Positions 28,220-37,291 of a stretch of DNA of 64,000 nucleotides are shown piece after piece. Position numbers and translations under genes: made by a program. The notes under the pieces are model-generated. The model was given only the letters and a program-made list of their open reading frames with translations. It was not told where the DNA came from and ran no database searches. The number at the start of each line of letters is the position of its first letter. The first letter of the stretch is position 1. Source of the stretch: Dokdonella fugitiva (lineage in GTDB: Bacteria; Pseudomonadota; Gammaproteobacteria; Xanthomonadales; Rhodanobacteraceae); assembly GCF_014138265.1 (NCBI RefSeq), contig NZ_JACGXL010000006.1, positions 1 through 64,000 on the forward strand, in the 5' to 3' direction.

Positions 28220-30625
28220 ATGGCTATTTCGCGCTCGCTCGGCGCGGCCATTGCCGCGGCCGTCGGTAGCATCGGTTTCCTGCACGGCGCGCATGCCGCC
28301 GATGCGGATCCACAAGCAGGTTCCACCGCGCCGGCGGACGGCAAGGTGACCGAACTCGAAGGCGTGACCGTGCTCGGTTCGCGTCGCTACGACCGCTCCT
28401 CGGACACCGAGACGGCCGTGCCGGTCGACATGCTGCCGATGCAGAAGGCGGCCGAGCAGGGCGGCAACTTCGATCTCGCGCAGACCCTGCAGTACACCGC
28501 GCCGTCGTTCATCTCCGGCCACCAGACCGGCGCCGACAACGCCGACTCGGTCGACTCGGCCGCGCTGCGCGGCCTCGGTTCGGACCAGACCCTCGTGCTC
28601 GTCAATGGCAAGCGCCTGCATTCGACCGCGCTGGTCAACCTGTTCGGCGCGCGCAACCGCGGCAATACCGGCACCGACCTCAACACGATCCCGCTGCTCG
28701 CGATCGACCACGTCGAGATCCTGCGCGACGGCGCCGCGGCGCAGTACGGCTCGGACGCGATCGCCGGCGTCATGAACATCGCGCTCAAGCGGCGCAAGGG
28801 CTGCGAAGGCATCGTCGGTTACGGCGAGTATTCGCGCGGCGACGGCGAGAACTGGCTCGGTTCGGCCTACTGCGGCTTCCAGGTCGGCAACGACGGCGTC
28901 GTCGCGCTGACCGGCGAGTACCTCGACCGCGGCCGCTCGAACCGCTCCGGCCCGGACAACCCGCGCACGATCGGCGACACCGCGGTCAAGAACGGCACCG
29001 TCTACTTCAACGGCGACATCCCGTTCGGCGACGGCATGCATTTCTACTTCGACGGCGGCCTGCAGAACCGCGACGCATCGTCGGGCGCATTCGCGCGCGG
29101 CGGCCTCGGTTCGGACGACATCCCGTCGCGCAACTCCGCCGCGATGTACCCGGACGGCTTCGTGCCGTTCATCGATCCGTACGTGCAGGATCGCCACGGC
29201 ACCGCCGGCGTGTGGTGGAACTGGAACGACTGGCGCGTCGACGCCTCGCAGACGTTCGGCTACAACAAGCTCATCGACACGATTCGCCACACGCTCAACG
29301 CGTCGATCGCCAACGACGACCTCGAGCACGGCGGCGCCGGCATCAGCCCGACCGAGTTCAACGCGGGCGGCTTCTCGTTCAGCCAGGCGACCACGAACCT
29401 CGATTTCACGCGCTTCTTCGACGGCTGGCTGCGCGGCGTCAACGTCGCGTTCGGCGGTGAATTCCGCCACGAGAACTACGAGATCTTCGCGGGCGAGCCG
29501 GGCTCGTACATCGACGCCGACGGTCCTGGTGGCGGCAACGCGGGCAGCCAGGGCTTCCCCGGCTTCCAGCCGGTCGACGCGACCGACAAGAGCCGCCACA
29601 GCTGGGCCGGCTACGTCGACGTCGAGACGAACTGGACCGATCGCTTCATGACCGACCAGGCGCTGCGCTACGAGGACTACAGCGACTTCGGCTCGACCAC
29701 GACCGGCAAGATCGCGGGCGCGTTCCGCGTCACCGACCAGTTCCTCCTGCGCGCGTCGGCGAGCACGGGCTTTCGTGCGCCGTCGCTGCAGCAGCGCTGG
29801 TTCTCCTCGACCTTCACCGACTTCATCAGCGGCGTGCCCGTCGACGTCGTGCTCGCGCCGAACGGCGGCCCGATCGCGCAGGCGGCGGGCATCCCGAACC
29901 TCAAGGAAGAGACGTCGCAGAGCGTCACCGCCGGCTTCACCTGGAAGCCGACCGACGCGCTGTCCGTCACGCTCGACGGCTACCGCATCGACATCGACGA
30001 CCGCATCGTGCTGACCGGCTACTTCGACACGTCCGATCCCGACATCGGCGCGATCCTCGAACAGCTCGGCGTCGGCTCGGCGCAGTTCTTCGTCAACTCG
30101 GTCGACACGCGCACGCAGGGCTTCGACCTCACGATCAGCCACGGCATGGACCTCGGCCAGGGCCGCCTCGAGAGCTTCTTCGCGTTCAACCACGGCACGA
30201 CCAAGGTGCGCAAGGTGCACACGCCGCCGTCGCTGGTCGGTCGCGAGGATTCGCTGCTCGGCGAACGCGACCGCCTGTTCATCGAGGGCGGCGCGCCGCG
30301 CTCGAAGGCGACGCTCGGCTTCGACTACGCGATCGGCGACTGGGACGCGAACCTCAAGCTCATCTACTTCGGCCGCATGACGCTCGGCACGTTCTCCGGC
30401 CCGCCGGTGCCGAACCAGCAGTACGGCGCGGCGACGTCGGCCGACGTCAGCCTCACCTACAGCTTCGACGAGAACACCAAGCTCACCGTCGGCGGCACGA
30501 ACATCCTCGACAAGTTCCCGACCGCGCAGAACCCCGACGAGACCGACAACGGCTTCAAGTACGAAGCGGTGCAGTTCGGCCTCAACGGCGCGGCGTGGTT
30601 CGTGCGCCTCGCGCACAAGTTCTGA
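28220..30625 (+). CDS. TonB-dependent outer-membrane receptor
   Basis: 801 residues. Signal peptide (1-26, cleavage near AHA-AD), TonB-box-like LEGVTVLGSRRYDR, plug domain with SAALRGLGSDQTLVLVNGKR and HVEILRDGAAAQYGSDAIAG (the classic plug signature), and a C-terminal 22-strand barrel ending VQFGLNGAAWFVRLAHKF with the terminal Phe needed for assembly. Long loops 29050-29600 are Gly/Asp-rich. Ligand unknown. ggaggggatc gives a good ribosome site. The start lies 238 bp from the start of the divergent WGR gene. Confidence 0.92.
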   Translation: MAISRSLGAAIAAAVGSIGFLHGAHAADADPQAGSTAPADGKVTELEGVTVLGSRRYDRSSDTETAVPVDMLPMQKAAEQGGNFDLAQTLQYTAPSFISGHQTGADNADSVDSAALRGLGSDQTLVLVNGKRLHSTALVNLFGARNRGNTGTDLNTIPLLAIDHVEILRDGAAAQYGSDAIAGVMNIALKRRKGCEGIVGYGEYSRGDGENWLGSAYCGFQVGNDGVVALTGEYLDRGRSNRSGPDNPRTIGDTAVKNGTVYFNGDIPFGDGMHFYFDGGLQNRDASSGAFARGGLGSDDIPSRNSAAMYPDGFVPFIDPYVQDRHGTAGVWWNWNDWRVDASQTFGYNKLIDTIRHTLNASIANDDLEHGGAGISPTEFNAGGFSFSQATTNLDFTRFFDGWLRGVNVAFGGEFRHENYEIFAGEPGSYIDADGPGGGNAGSQGFPGFQPVDATDKSRHSWAGYVDVETNWTDRFMTDQALRYEDYSDFGSTTTGKIAGAFRVTDQFLLRASASTGFRAPSLQQRWFSSTFTDFISGVPVDVVLAPNGGPIAQAAGIPNLKEETSQSVTAGFTWKPTDALSVTLDGYRIDIDDRIVLTGYFDTSDPDIGAILEQLGVGSAQFFVNSVDTRTQGFDLTISHGMDLGQGRLESFFAFNHGTTKVRKVHTPPSLVGREDSLLGERDRLFIEGGAPRSKATLGFDYAIGDWDANLKLIYFGRMTLGTFSGPPVPNQQYGAATSADVSLTYSFDENTKLTVGGTNILDKFPTAQNPDETDNGFKYEAVQFGLNGAAWFVRLAHKF

Positions 30626-30649
30626 CGACGGCCGCCGCGGACGCGACGC

Positions 30650-30677
30650 CGCGGGAGTGCTTTCCGGCGCTCCCGCG
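30650..30677. terminator. hairpin after the second TonB receptor gene
   Basis: cgcgggag-N12-ctcccgcg, an 8-bp stem 25 bp after the receptor stop. No clear T-run. Likely transcription end between convergent genes. Confidence 0.45.
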
Positions 30678-30709
30678 AACCCTGCAGTCGCCTTCCGATG
30701 CGGTTCGAC

Positions 30710-30773
30710 GTGGGAGCGGCTTCAGCCGCGGCGTCAAGCGAACGCCACGGGAAGCGCCTCGCGCCTGAAGCCG
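30710..30773. repeat. REP-like intergenic repeat
   Basis: gtgggagcggcttcagccgcgg (30710-30731) is the extragenic palindrome family common in Pseudomonas and Xanthomonadales; an inverted, degraded partner (gcgcctgaagccg) follows at about 30761-30773, giving a paired arrangement between convergent genes. Another copy lies at 53882-53903. Confidence 0.65.
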
Positions 30774-30832
30774 ATGACCGTCGCGCGCACGCGCCCTGCT
30801 TTCGACGGCGCCGGCCGCGATGCCCTTCGCGC

Positions 30833-31378
30833 TCAGTGCAGCTCGGCGACGCAGCGCTTGAGCAGCAGGTTCGGCCCGTCCTCGCGCGGTGCGCAGACGA
30901 CGCTGTCGAGGATGTGTCCACCCTGCGTCGCGGTGAGGTTGCAGCTCATGTTCGTCGCGCGCAGGCCGTAATTGTCGATGAGGCGGCGCGACTCGACGTC
31001 GGCGATGCGCCGCTGTTCCGGACGCATCGCGGCTTCGATCTTGTCGACGATCGCGTGGTAGCCGCGCTGGTTGACCTCGGCGGCGACCTTGAGCCAGGCG
31101 TAGCCGGTGAGGTCGTCGCGCGCCGTGCCCTGACCGAGCAGGTACATGCGGCCGAGCGCGGACTGGCTCTCCTTGTCGCCCGCGCACGCGGTGCGCTGGA
31201 ATGCCGCGAACGCCTCGTCGTAGCGCTTGCCTTCGTAGGCATGCTTGCCCTTGAGCAGCAACGAGCGGTAGTCACCCGGCAGCACGCGGTCGAAGCCCTC
31301 GGCGATCGAGGCGGCGAGGGCGGCGCCGCTCGCGACGAGCGCGAGTGAAACGGCGAGGCGAACGAAGGTCTTCTTCAT
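30833..31378 (-). CDS. secreted Sel1-like repeat protein
   Basis: 181 residues with a signal peptide (1-23). The mature part has a TPR/Sel1-like pair: GKHAYEGKRYDEAFAAFQRT then DKESQSALGRMYLLGQGT and DLTGYAWLKVAAE. Four cysteines in the C-terminal part could pair. Sel1-type repeats mediate protein contacts in the periplasm; partner unknown. Ends convergent with the TonB receptor. The aroB gene lies downstream on the same strand as a separate unit. Confidence 0.75.
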   Translation of the reverse strand: MKKTFVRLAVSLALVASGAALAASIAEGFDRVLPGDYRSLLLKGKHAYEGKRYDEAFAAFQRTACAGDKESQSALGRMYLLGQGTARDDLTGYAWLKVAAEVNQRGYHAIVDKIEAAMRPEQRRIADVESRRLIDNYGLRATNMSCNLTATQGGHILDSVVCAPREDGPNLLLKRCVAELH

Positions 31379-31468
31379 GGTCACGGGCTTCCTTGATGGA
31401 TGTGGCCGCAACACTAGCGCACGCGGACGCGGCGCCCCATCGTCCGGAAGTCAGGGTTGCGGCTACCG

Positions 31469-32539
31469 TCAGGCCGGCGCGAGCACGCCGCGGATCGCGT
31501 CCGCCTCGACGTCCGGCACGATCTCCGCGGCACCGATGCCGCGCCAGAGGATGAGGCGCAGGCGGCCGCCGAGATTCTTCTTGTCGAGCTGCATGAGCGA
31601 CAGCAGGCGACCGGGATCGGCCGGCGGCGCCGCGGTCGGCAGGCCGAATGCGGCGAGCAGGCGGGCGAGGCGTCGCGCATCCTCGCGCGGCGCGCGTCCG
31701 AGGTCGGCCGACAGTCGCGCGGCGAGCACCATGCCGATCGCGACGGCTTCGCCGTGCAGCAGCGTGCCGTAGCCGGTCGCGGTCTCGAGCGCATGGCCGA
31801 ACGTGTGGCCGAAGTTGAGCAGCGCGCGCTCGCCCTGCTCGTGCTCGTCGCGCGCGACCACGCCGGCCTTGTGGCGGCAACTCGCCGCGATCGCTTCGGC
31901 GAGGATCGCCTCGTCGCGCGCGTCCAGCCCGTCGACGTGGCGTTCCAGCCAGTCGAAGAACGCGGCGTCGCCGATCGCGCCGTACTTCACCACTTCGGCG
32001 AGGCCGGCGCGGTATTCGCGCTCCGGCAGCGTCGCCAGGGTCGTGGTGTCGGCGATCACCGCGCGCGGCTGGTGGAACGCGCCGACGAGGTTCTTGCCCG
32101 CAGGCAGGTTCACTCCGGTCTTGCCGCCGACCGACGAGTCGACCATCGCGAGCAGGGTCGTCGGCATCTGCACGAAATCGATCCCGCGCATCCAGCACGC
32201 GGCGGCGAAGCCGGCGAGGTCGCCGATCACGCCGCCGCCGAGCGCGAGGATCGTCGCGTCGCGGTTCGCGCCGAGCGCGGCGAGCGCTTCGAACACGCGC
32301 GCCGACGTCGCCAGCGTCTTGTGCGCTTCGCCGTCGGGCAGCACGAGGTTCGCATGGCGGTATTCGCCGAGGCCGGCCTCGACCTGCGCGAGGTACAGCG
32401 GCGCGACCGTGTCGTTGCTGACCACGAGCACGTGCCGCCCGCGGATCGCGGTGCGCCAGCGGTTCGCGTCGGCGAGCAGGCCGGCGCCGACGTGGATCGG
32501 GTAGGTGCGCTCCCCGAGCGCGACGTCGAGCGAGATCAT
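31469..32539 (-). CDS. aroB: 3-dehydroquinate synthase
   Basis: 356 residues, full length. It converts DAHP to 3-dehydroquinate, step two of the shikimate pathway, using NAD and a divalent metal. Visible: [21 protein letters not shown] (NAD site), [25 protein letters not shown] with metal Glu, and [11 protein letters not shown] with metal histidines. Its start overlaps the aroK stop by 4 bp, the common aroK-aroB operon. Cytosolic. Confidence 0.96.
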   Translation of the reverse strand: MISLDVALGERTYPIHVGAGLLADANRWRTAIRGRHVLVVSNDTVAPLYLAQVEAGLGEYRHANLVLPDGEAHKTLATSARVFEALAALGANRDATILALGGGVIGDLAGFAAACWMRGIDFVQMPTTLLAMVDSSVGGKTGVNLPAGKNLVGAFHQPRAVIADTTTLATLPEREYRAGLAEVVKYGAIGDAAFFDWLERHVDGLDARDEAILAEAIAASCRHKAGVVARDEHEQGERALLNFGHTFGHALETATGYGTLLHGEAVAIGMVLAARLSADLGRAPREDARRLARLLAAFGLPTAAPPADPGRLLSLMQLDKKNLGGRLRLILWRGIGAAEIVPDVEADAIRGVLAPA

Positions 32540-33084
32540 GCAGCCTCCGGGTTGCCGCGCCGCCAGCGTGCCTCGAGCAGGTCGAGCAGGTCGTGCGCCG
32601 CGTGCGCGCAGTTGCCGACGCCGGTCGACGCGAGGCGCAGATCGGCGACTTCGGCGTAGAGCGGGTTGCGCTCGTCGGCGAGTTTCTCCAGCCGTTCGCG
32701 CCGGTCGGGCGCCTGCAGCAGCGGCCGCTGGCGATCGCGCGCGAGGCGCGCGAGTTGCGCGTCGACGTTGGCGTCGAGCCAGATCACGAAGCCGTTCTCG
32801 CGCAGCACGCGCCGGTTCTCCGCGTCGAGCACCGCGCCGCCGCCGGTCGCGAGCACGATGCCGCGGCGCGCGGCGATCTCGGCGAGCATCGAACGCTCGC
32901 GCCGGCGGAAGCCCGGCTCGCCCTCGAGTTCGAAGATGAGGCTCACGGCGGCACCCGTATGCGCCTCGATCTCGTGGTCGAGATCGATGAACGGCATGCG
33001 GAACAGGTCGGCGATGAGGCGCCCGACGGTGGTCTTGCCGGCACCCATCGGACCGACCAGGAACAGGCTGGGTGCGGGATTCAT
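32536..33084 (-). CDS. aroK: shikimate kinase
   Basis: 182 residues. Phosphorylates shikimate at the 3-hydroxyl. Walker [13 protein letters not shown] (residues 11-22), substrate Asp in FIDLDHEIE, Arg in GFRRRE, GGGAV motif (ATGGGAVL), lid region [15 protein letters not shown]. The first gene of aroK-aroB here; in related bacteria pil genes often precede it, but in this window a divergent exosortase gene lies upstream instead. Confidence 0.95.
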   Translation of the reverse strand: MNPAPSLFLVGPMGAGKTTVGRLIADLFRMPFIDLDHEIEAHTGAAVSLIFELEGEPGFRRRERSMLAEIAARRGIVLATGGGAVLDAENRRVLRENGFVIWLDANVDAQLARLARDRQRPLLQAPDRRERLEKLADERNPLYAEVADLRLASTGVGNCAHAAHDLLDLLEARWRRGNPEAA

Positions 33085-33210
33085 GCGGGAATGCTAGCAG
33101 GGCCCGACGCCCCGGCGGAGGCACGCGCGGCGCGCGTCGCCGGCGACGACCTATACAATCCACCGACACGCGGCGCACTGCCGCCCACGACGACCGCCGC
33201 TGCCGCCGCC

Positions 33211-33705
33211 ATGCTCCGCTTCATGCTGTTGTTCGCCGCCATCTTCATCGCGTTGTTCGTCGCCGAGCTGATGCAGCCGGTCGACCGGCACGTGATCGAG
33301 CCGTTCACGGCGGCGATCGCCAAGATCAGCGTGTGGCTGGTCGGCCTGTTCGATTCGCAGGTGATCGCGTTCGGCAAGGAACTGCACAGCACGCGCAACG
33401 GTTTCGCGATCTCGATCGAGCGCGGCTGCAACGGCGTCGAGGCGGTCATCATCCTCGTCTCGGCGATGCTCGCGTTCCCGGCGCCGTGGAAGCACCGGCT
33501 CGCCGGCATCGGCATCGGCTTCGTCGCGATCCAGCTGCTCAATCTCGTGCGCATCATCAGCCTGTTCTACCTCGGGCAATGGAGCCCGGTCCTCTTCAAG
33601 TGGTTCCACTTGTACCTTTGGCAGGCCCTGATCGTGCTGGACGCGCTGGTCGTGTTCCTGGTCTGGTTGCGCTACGTGCCGCGCGAGTACATCGAACCGT
33701 CCTGA
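33211..33705 (+). CDS. xrtH: exosortase H
   Basis: 164 residues, all membrane-spanning segments plus loops, the compact size of exosortase H. Catalytic-type residues are in place: Cys73 in [14 protein letters not shown], Arg114 in [14 protein letters not shown], His133 in [10 protein letters not shown]. Exosortases cleave C-terminal sorting signals; XrtH is associated with the IPTL-CTERM class (IPTLxxWG, helix, basic tail). No protein with that tail is encoded in this window. It is divergent from aroK; the ATG at 33211 is preceded only by GC-rich sequence without a strong ribosome site. Confidence 0.85.
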   Translation: MLRFMLLFAAIFIALFVAELMQPVDRHVIEPFTAAIAKISVWLVGLFDSQVIAFGKELHSTRNGFAISIERGCNGVEAVIILVSAMLAFPAPWKHRLAGIGIGFVAIQLLNLVRIISLFYLGQWSPVLFKWFHLYLWQALIVLDALVVFLVWLRYVPREYIEPS

Positions 33706-33783
33706 GGCGAGCCGCGCGCCCGCATGTCGCGCCCGCGCGCGGCTTTGCTATAGTGGGGTCGCCTTCCCGCAAGGAGCCTGATC

Positions 33784-33987
33784 ATGTCCGTCGCCAAGGT
33801 CATCGAACTCAGTGTTTCGTCGCCGAAAGGCATCGAGGATGCCGTCCAGCAGGGGCTGCGCAAGGTCTCGCAGACGGTCAAGAACATCCGCGGCGCCTGG
33901 GTCAACGAGATCAAGGTCGTCACCGGCGAGGATGGTGCGATCACGGAGTGGCGCGTCAACATGCGCGTCAATTTCGTCGTCGAGTGA
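33784..33987 (+). CDS. dodecin
   Basis: 67 residues matching the dodecin fold over its whole length: MSVAKVIELSVSSPKGIEDA, VKNIRGAWVNEIKV, and EWRVNMRVNFVVE. Dodecins form hollow dodecamers that bind flavins (bacterial type) and buffer or store them; Trp in RGAWVNEI is the flavin-stacking position. A gcaaggag ribosome site lies 8 bp upstream. It sits just before the two-component regulator and GTPase operon but is probably separate from it. Confidence 0.93.
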   Translation: MSVAKVIELSVSSPKGIEDAVQQGLRKVSQTVKNIRGAWVNEIKVVTGEDGAITEWRVNMRVNFVVE

Positions 33988-34036
33988 GCCGATCCGCCGA
34001 GGGAGCGCCCGCCCACGCCCACCCGACACTGCCATC

Positions 34037-34735
34037 ATGAACAAACTCGGACTGGTAGTGGGCCTGCTCGAGGATGATCAGGACATGGCGGCACTCGTCG
34101 GCCAATGGCTGGAGGAAGCCGGCTACGCGACGCGGCTGTTCCGCAGCGTCGGCGAGTATCGGCGGCGCCAGGGCAGCGAAGCGGTCGACCTGCTGCTGCT
34201 CGACTGGATGCTGCCCGACGGCAGCGGGATCGAGGTCATCGAAGGCATCCGTTCCTCGGCCAACAGCCGCCTGCCGGTCGTGTTCCTGACCGCGCGCGAC
34301 AGCGAGGACGACATCGTGCGCGGCCTCGCCAGCGGCGGCGACGACTACGTCGTGAAGCCGCCCAAGCGGCGCGAGCTGATCGCGCGCGTGAGCGTCGTGC
34401 TGCGCCGCCACGGCGCCGACGCCGAAGCCGCGGAGACGATCGACCTCGCGCCGTATTCGCTCGACGCCAAGCGTCGGCGCATCAGCGTCGACGGACGCGA
34501 GGTCGACCTGACCCAGCGTGAATTCGACCTGGCGAGCTTCCTGTTCCGCCGCCACGGCCGCATCGTCAGTCGCGACGCGCTGCTCGAGAACGTCTGGAAC
34601 CTCAGCTCGGCGGTGTCGACGCGCACGGTCGACACGCACGTGAGCCGCCTGCGCAAGAAGCTCGAACTCAGCGGCGAGCACGGCTGGCGCCTCGCCGCGA
34701 TCTATCAGCACGGCTATCGGCTCGAGCAGATCTGA
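34037..34735 (+). CDS. OmpR/PhoB-family response regulator
   Basis: 232 residues: receiver (about 6-125) with LLEDDQ, phosphoacceptor in LLLLDWMLPDGSG and Lys in VVKPPKRRE; C-terminal winged helix (about 140-230) with DLTQREFDLASFLFRRHGRI and VDTHVSRLRKKLEL, the OmpR/PhoB type. It precedes the coiled-coil/OmpA/GTPase/kinase genes by 50-160 bp on the same strand, so it may be the output regulator of that hybrid kinase (inference; the kinase has its own receiver). Confidence 0.92.
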   Translation: MNKLGLVVGLLEDDQDMAALVGQWLEEAGYATRLFRSVGEYRRRQGSEAVDLLLLDWMLPDGSGIEVIEGIRSSANSRLPVVFLTARDSEDDIVRGLASGGDDYVVKPPKRRELIARVSVVLRRHGADAEAAETIDLAPYSLDAKRRRISVDGREVDLTQREFDLASFLFRRHGRIVSRDALLENVWNLSSAVSTRTVDTHVSRLRKKLELSGEHGWRLAAIYQHGYRLEQI

Positions 34736-34895
34736 GCCGGCCGGCGCGCCGGCCGCGGCGCGCGACCACACACACCGGGAGATCGCGATGGCCACCGCAG
34801 CGAAACGGAGTCCCCGCCGGAAGGCCGATCCGCGCAAGCGGCCGGCGCCCGAGCGCAGGGCGGCGGCGACGCGTACGCACACGAGGAGCAAGACC

Positions 34896-35447
34896 ATGGC
34901 AGATCCGAAGAAGCCCGCCGCGGACGGCGGCGCCGACCGCAACGTCGATCAGATCCGCGACATCCTGTTCGGCGGCCAGATGCGCGACTACGAGCGCCGC
35001 TTCCAGGATCTGAACCAGCGCTTCGAAGCCGAGCTCGTGCGCCTGCGCGACGCGCAGGACAAGCGCCTCGCGCAGATCGACAAGCGCCTCGACGACCAGC
35101 TCGAGAAACTGGGCAAGCTCGTGCGGCAGGAGATCGAGGACCGCAACGGCGCGATCGACGACCTCGAGTCGCGTCTGCAGCAGGCCGCGCGCACCGCGCG
35201 CGGCGAGGTCAACAAGGCCCTGGAGGCGCTCGCGCGCGAACTCGCGCGCAGCGACGAACGCCTGCGCGACACGATCTCGGAACTCGGCGCGAGCCTGCAT
35301 GCGCGGGCGGGCGAAGCCGATTCCGCGCTCGCGCGCGCCGGTGCCGAACTGCGCGCGGAGAAGGTCGGCCGCGACGACCTCGCCGCGTTGCTGACCGAGT
35401 TCGCCTTGCGCCTGCGCGGCGACTTCGACCTGCCGTCGCCGAAATAG
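34896..35447 (+). CDS. coiled-coil protein of the GTPase operon
   Basis: 183 residues from ATG 34896, chosen because aggag lies 7 bp upstream; an ATG at 34788 would add 36 very basic residues. The start VDQIRDILFGGQMRDYERRF is followed by ~150 residues of helix with heptad spacing (DAQDKRLAQIDKRLDDQLEK and so on), a long coiled coil. No membrane segment. The opening (IRDILFGGQMRDYE) resembles the N-terminus of the next gene's product (LRELLLGGERREL), suggesting a shared binding surface. It precedes the OmpA-like gene by 20 bp. Unknown function; presumably a structural or adaptor protein for the GTPase system. Confidence 0.75.
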   Translation: MADPKKPAADGGADRNVDQIRDILFGGQMRDYERRFQDLNQRFEAELVRLRDAQDKRLAQIDKRLDDQLEKLGKLVRQEIEDRNGAIDDLESRLQQAARTARGEVNKALEALARELARSDERLRDTISELGASLHARAGEADSALARAGAELRAEKVGRDDLAALLTEFALRLRGDFDLPSPK

Positions 35448-35467
35448 GAGGCGGACGGAGCACCGTC

Positions 35468-37291
35468 GTGACCAGCTCCGGATTCGGCGACGCCGCCGGC
35501 CGGCCGGCCGCGCCGGCACCCGTGGTCGTGTCCGAACCCACCGAGCCCGCGCTGCGCGAAGCAGTGCCCGCCGAAGGCGATTTCGAGCGCCTGCGTGAAC
35601 TGCTGCTCGGCGGCGAGCGGCGCGAACTCGCCGCCGCGCGCGCGCGCATCGAGGAACTCGAACGCGCGCAGCGCGACCTGCCCGGGCGCCTGCCCGACGC
35701 GGCGGTCGAGGCACTGCGCAGCGAACACGGCAATCCGCGCGTCGCCGCGGCGCTGTCCGAACCGGTCGCGCAGGCGCTCGGCGCGGCCGTGCAGACGCAT
35801 CGCCAGAGCCTCGTCGACGCCCTGTTCCCGATCCTCGGGCCGATGATCCGCAAGTCGATCGCCGAGGCGTTGCGCAGCCTCGTCGCCAACCTCAACGGTG
35901 CGATCGAGAGCAGCTTCACCGTGCGCGGGCTGAAGTGGCGTTTCGAGGCCTGGCGCGGCGGCGTGCCGTATGCCGAGGTCGTGCTGAAGCATCGCCTCGC
36001 GTACGGCATCGATCACGTGTTCCTGATCGAGCGCGCGAGCGGGCTCGTGCTGCATCACGCGTCCGCGCCCGGCCTGCCGCCGCTCGATGCCGACGCGATC
36101 GCCGGCATGCTCACCGCGCTCGGTGACTTCGTCGGCGATTCGGTCGGCGGCGACAGCAGCGGCGCGCTCGAATCCGCCCAGGTCGGCGAGGACCTCGTCT
36201 GGGTCGAGCACGGGCCGCGCGCGAACCTCGCCTGCTTCGTGCACGGCGTGCCGCCGGCGCAGCTGCGCACGCTCATGGAGCAGCGCCTCGAAGAGGTCCA
36301 CGCGCGCCTGCTCGCGCTGCCGGCCGATGCGCCGCTGCGATCGATCGGCGACGACGCACTCGTGCGCGAACGGCTCGAACCGTCCGCGCTGCTGCGCGAT
36401 ACCGACGAGGCGACCGCGCCGGTCGCCGCACGCAAGGCGTCGCGCCTGCCGCTGCTCGTCATCGCGTTGCTCGCGATCGCGCTGCTCGGCGGATTCGCCT
36501 GGCAGCGCTGGCGCTGGGACGCGCGCGTCGACGCGTTGCGCGCGCGCCTCGCCGCGCATCCGGGCTTCATGCTCACCGGCATCGACGCGCGCGCGTGGCG
36601 TGCGCTCACCGTGCACGGCCTGCTCGACCCGGATGCGGAACCGCTCGACGCCGTGCTCGCGGACGCCGGCCTCGGCGCGGTCGTACCGGTGCTCGATGCC
36701 AACGGCTACGTCTGCGCCGACGATGCGGTGATCGCGCGTCGGGCGGCACGCCTGCTCGCGCCGCCGGCGTCGGCCGCGATCGCCGTGCACGGTCGCGTGC
36801 TGCGCCTGTCCGGCACGGCGGCGCAGCCGTGGATCGACGCCGCACTCGCGCGGGCGCCGTGGATCGCCGGCGTCGCCCGCGTCGAATCGACGCTCGCGCC
36901 GACCGGCGACGCCGTGGCCGACGCCCGCGCGGAAATCGCGCGCATCGTCGCCGAGCTGCAGGCGCGGCACGTGGCGTTCGTGCAGGACGACGAGCCGGTC
37001 GCGGGTGCCGATGCGGTCGTCGACGAACTCGCGGCATCGCTGCGCCGTATCGCCGCGCTCGCGCCGGTCGCGCGAGTCGACGTCGAGACCGTCGCGTACG
37101 GCAGCAATGACGACAGCGGCGGCAGCGAGGCGAATGCACGCGTGCGCGCGCAGCGCGCGCAATGGCTCGAACGCGCGCTCGTCGCGCGCGGCATCGCCGG
37201 CGCGCGCGTGGCCGACGCCGCCGAGCCCTCCGACGCGCCGAACCGCCGCGGTGCCGAGCTGCGCACGGTCGTGCGCGAAGCGCACCGATGA
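35468..37291 (+). CDS. membrane-anchored OmpA-like protein of the GTPase operon
   Basis: 607 residues, GTG start. Order: N-terminal LRELLLGGERREL and coiled coil (40-70); a conserved helical domain (~75-310; PAVEAL-like ALFPILGPMIRKSIAEALRS, GLKWRFEAWRGGVPYAEVV, HVFLIERASGLVLHH); one transmembrane helix (328-345); a periplasmic part ending in an OmpA-like domain (~510-607) with RAQRAQWLERALVARGI. Proteins with this layout occur next to Rab-like GTPase genes in cyanobacteria and other phyla, where they are annotated as OmpA family of unknown role. OmpA domains bind peptidoglycan, so this could tie a cytosolic GTPase complex to the wall. Its TGA overlaps the GTPase ATG. Confidence 0.8.
   Translation: MTSSGFGDAAGRPAAPAPVVVSEPTEPALREAVPAEGDFERLRELLLGGERRELAAARARIEELERAQRDLPGRLPDAAVEALRSEHGNPRVAAALSEPVAQALGAAVQTHRQSLVDALFPILGPMIRKSIAEALRSLVANLNGAIESSFTVRGLKWRFEAWRGGVPYAEVVLKHRLAYGIDHVFLIERASGLVLHHASAPGLPPLDADAIAGMLTALGDFVGDSVGGDSSGALESAQVGEDLVWVEHGPRANLACFVHGVPPAQLRTLMEQRLEEVHARLLALPADAPLRSIGDDALVRERLEPSALLRDTDEATAPVAARKASRLPLLVIALLAIALLGGFAWQRWRWDARVDALRARLAAHPGFMLTGIDARAWRALTVHGLLDPDAEPLDAVLADAGLGAVVPVLDANGYVCADDAVIARRAARLLAPPASAAIAVHGRVLRLSGTAAQPWIDAALARAPWIAGVARVESTLAPTGDAVADARAEIARIVAELQARHVAFVQDDEPVAGADAVVDELAASLRRIAALAPVARVDVETVAYGSNDDSGGSEANARVRAQRAQWLERALVARGIAGARVADAAEPSDAPNRRGAELRTVVREAHR

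Noticed and set aside
28034-30616. Long frame antisense to the TonB receptor (and a similar one at 21504-23681)
   Set aside because: No domain match and no ribosome site; the sense frame gives a full TonB receptor.
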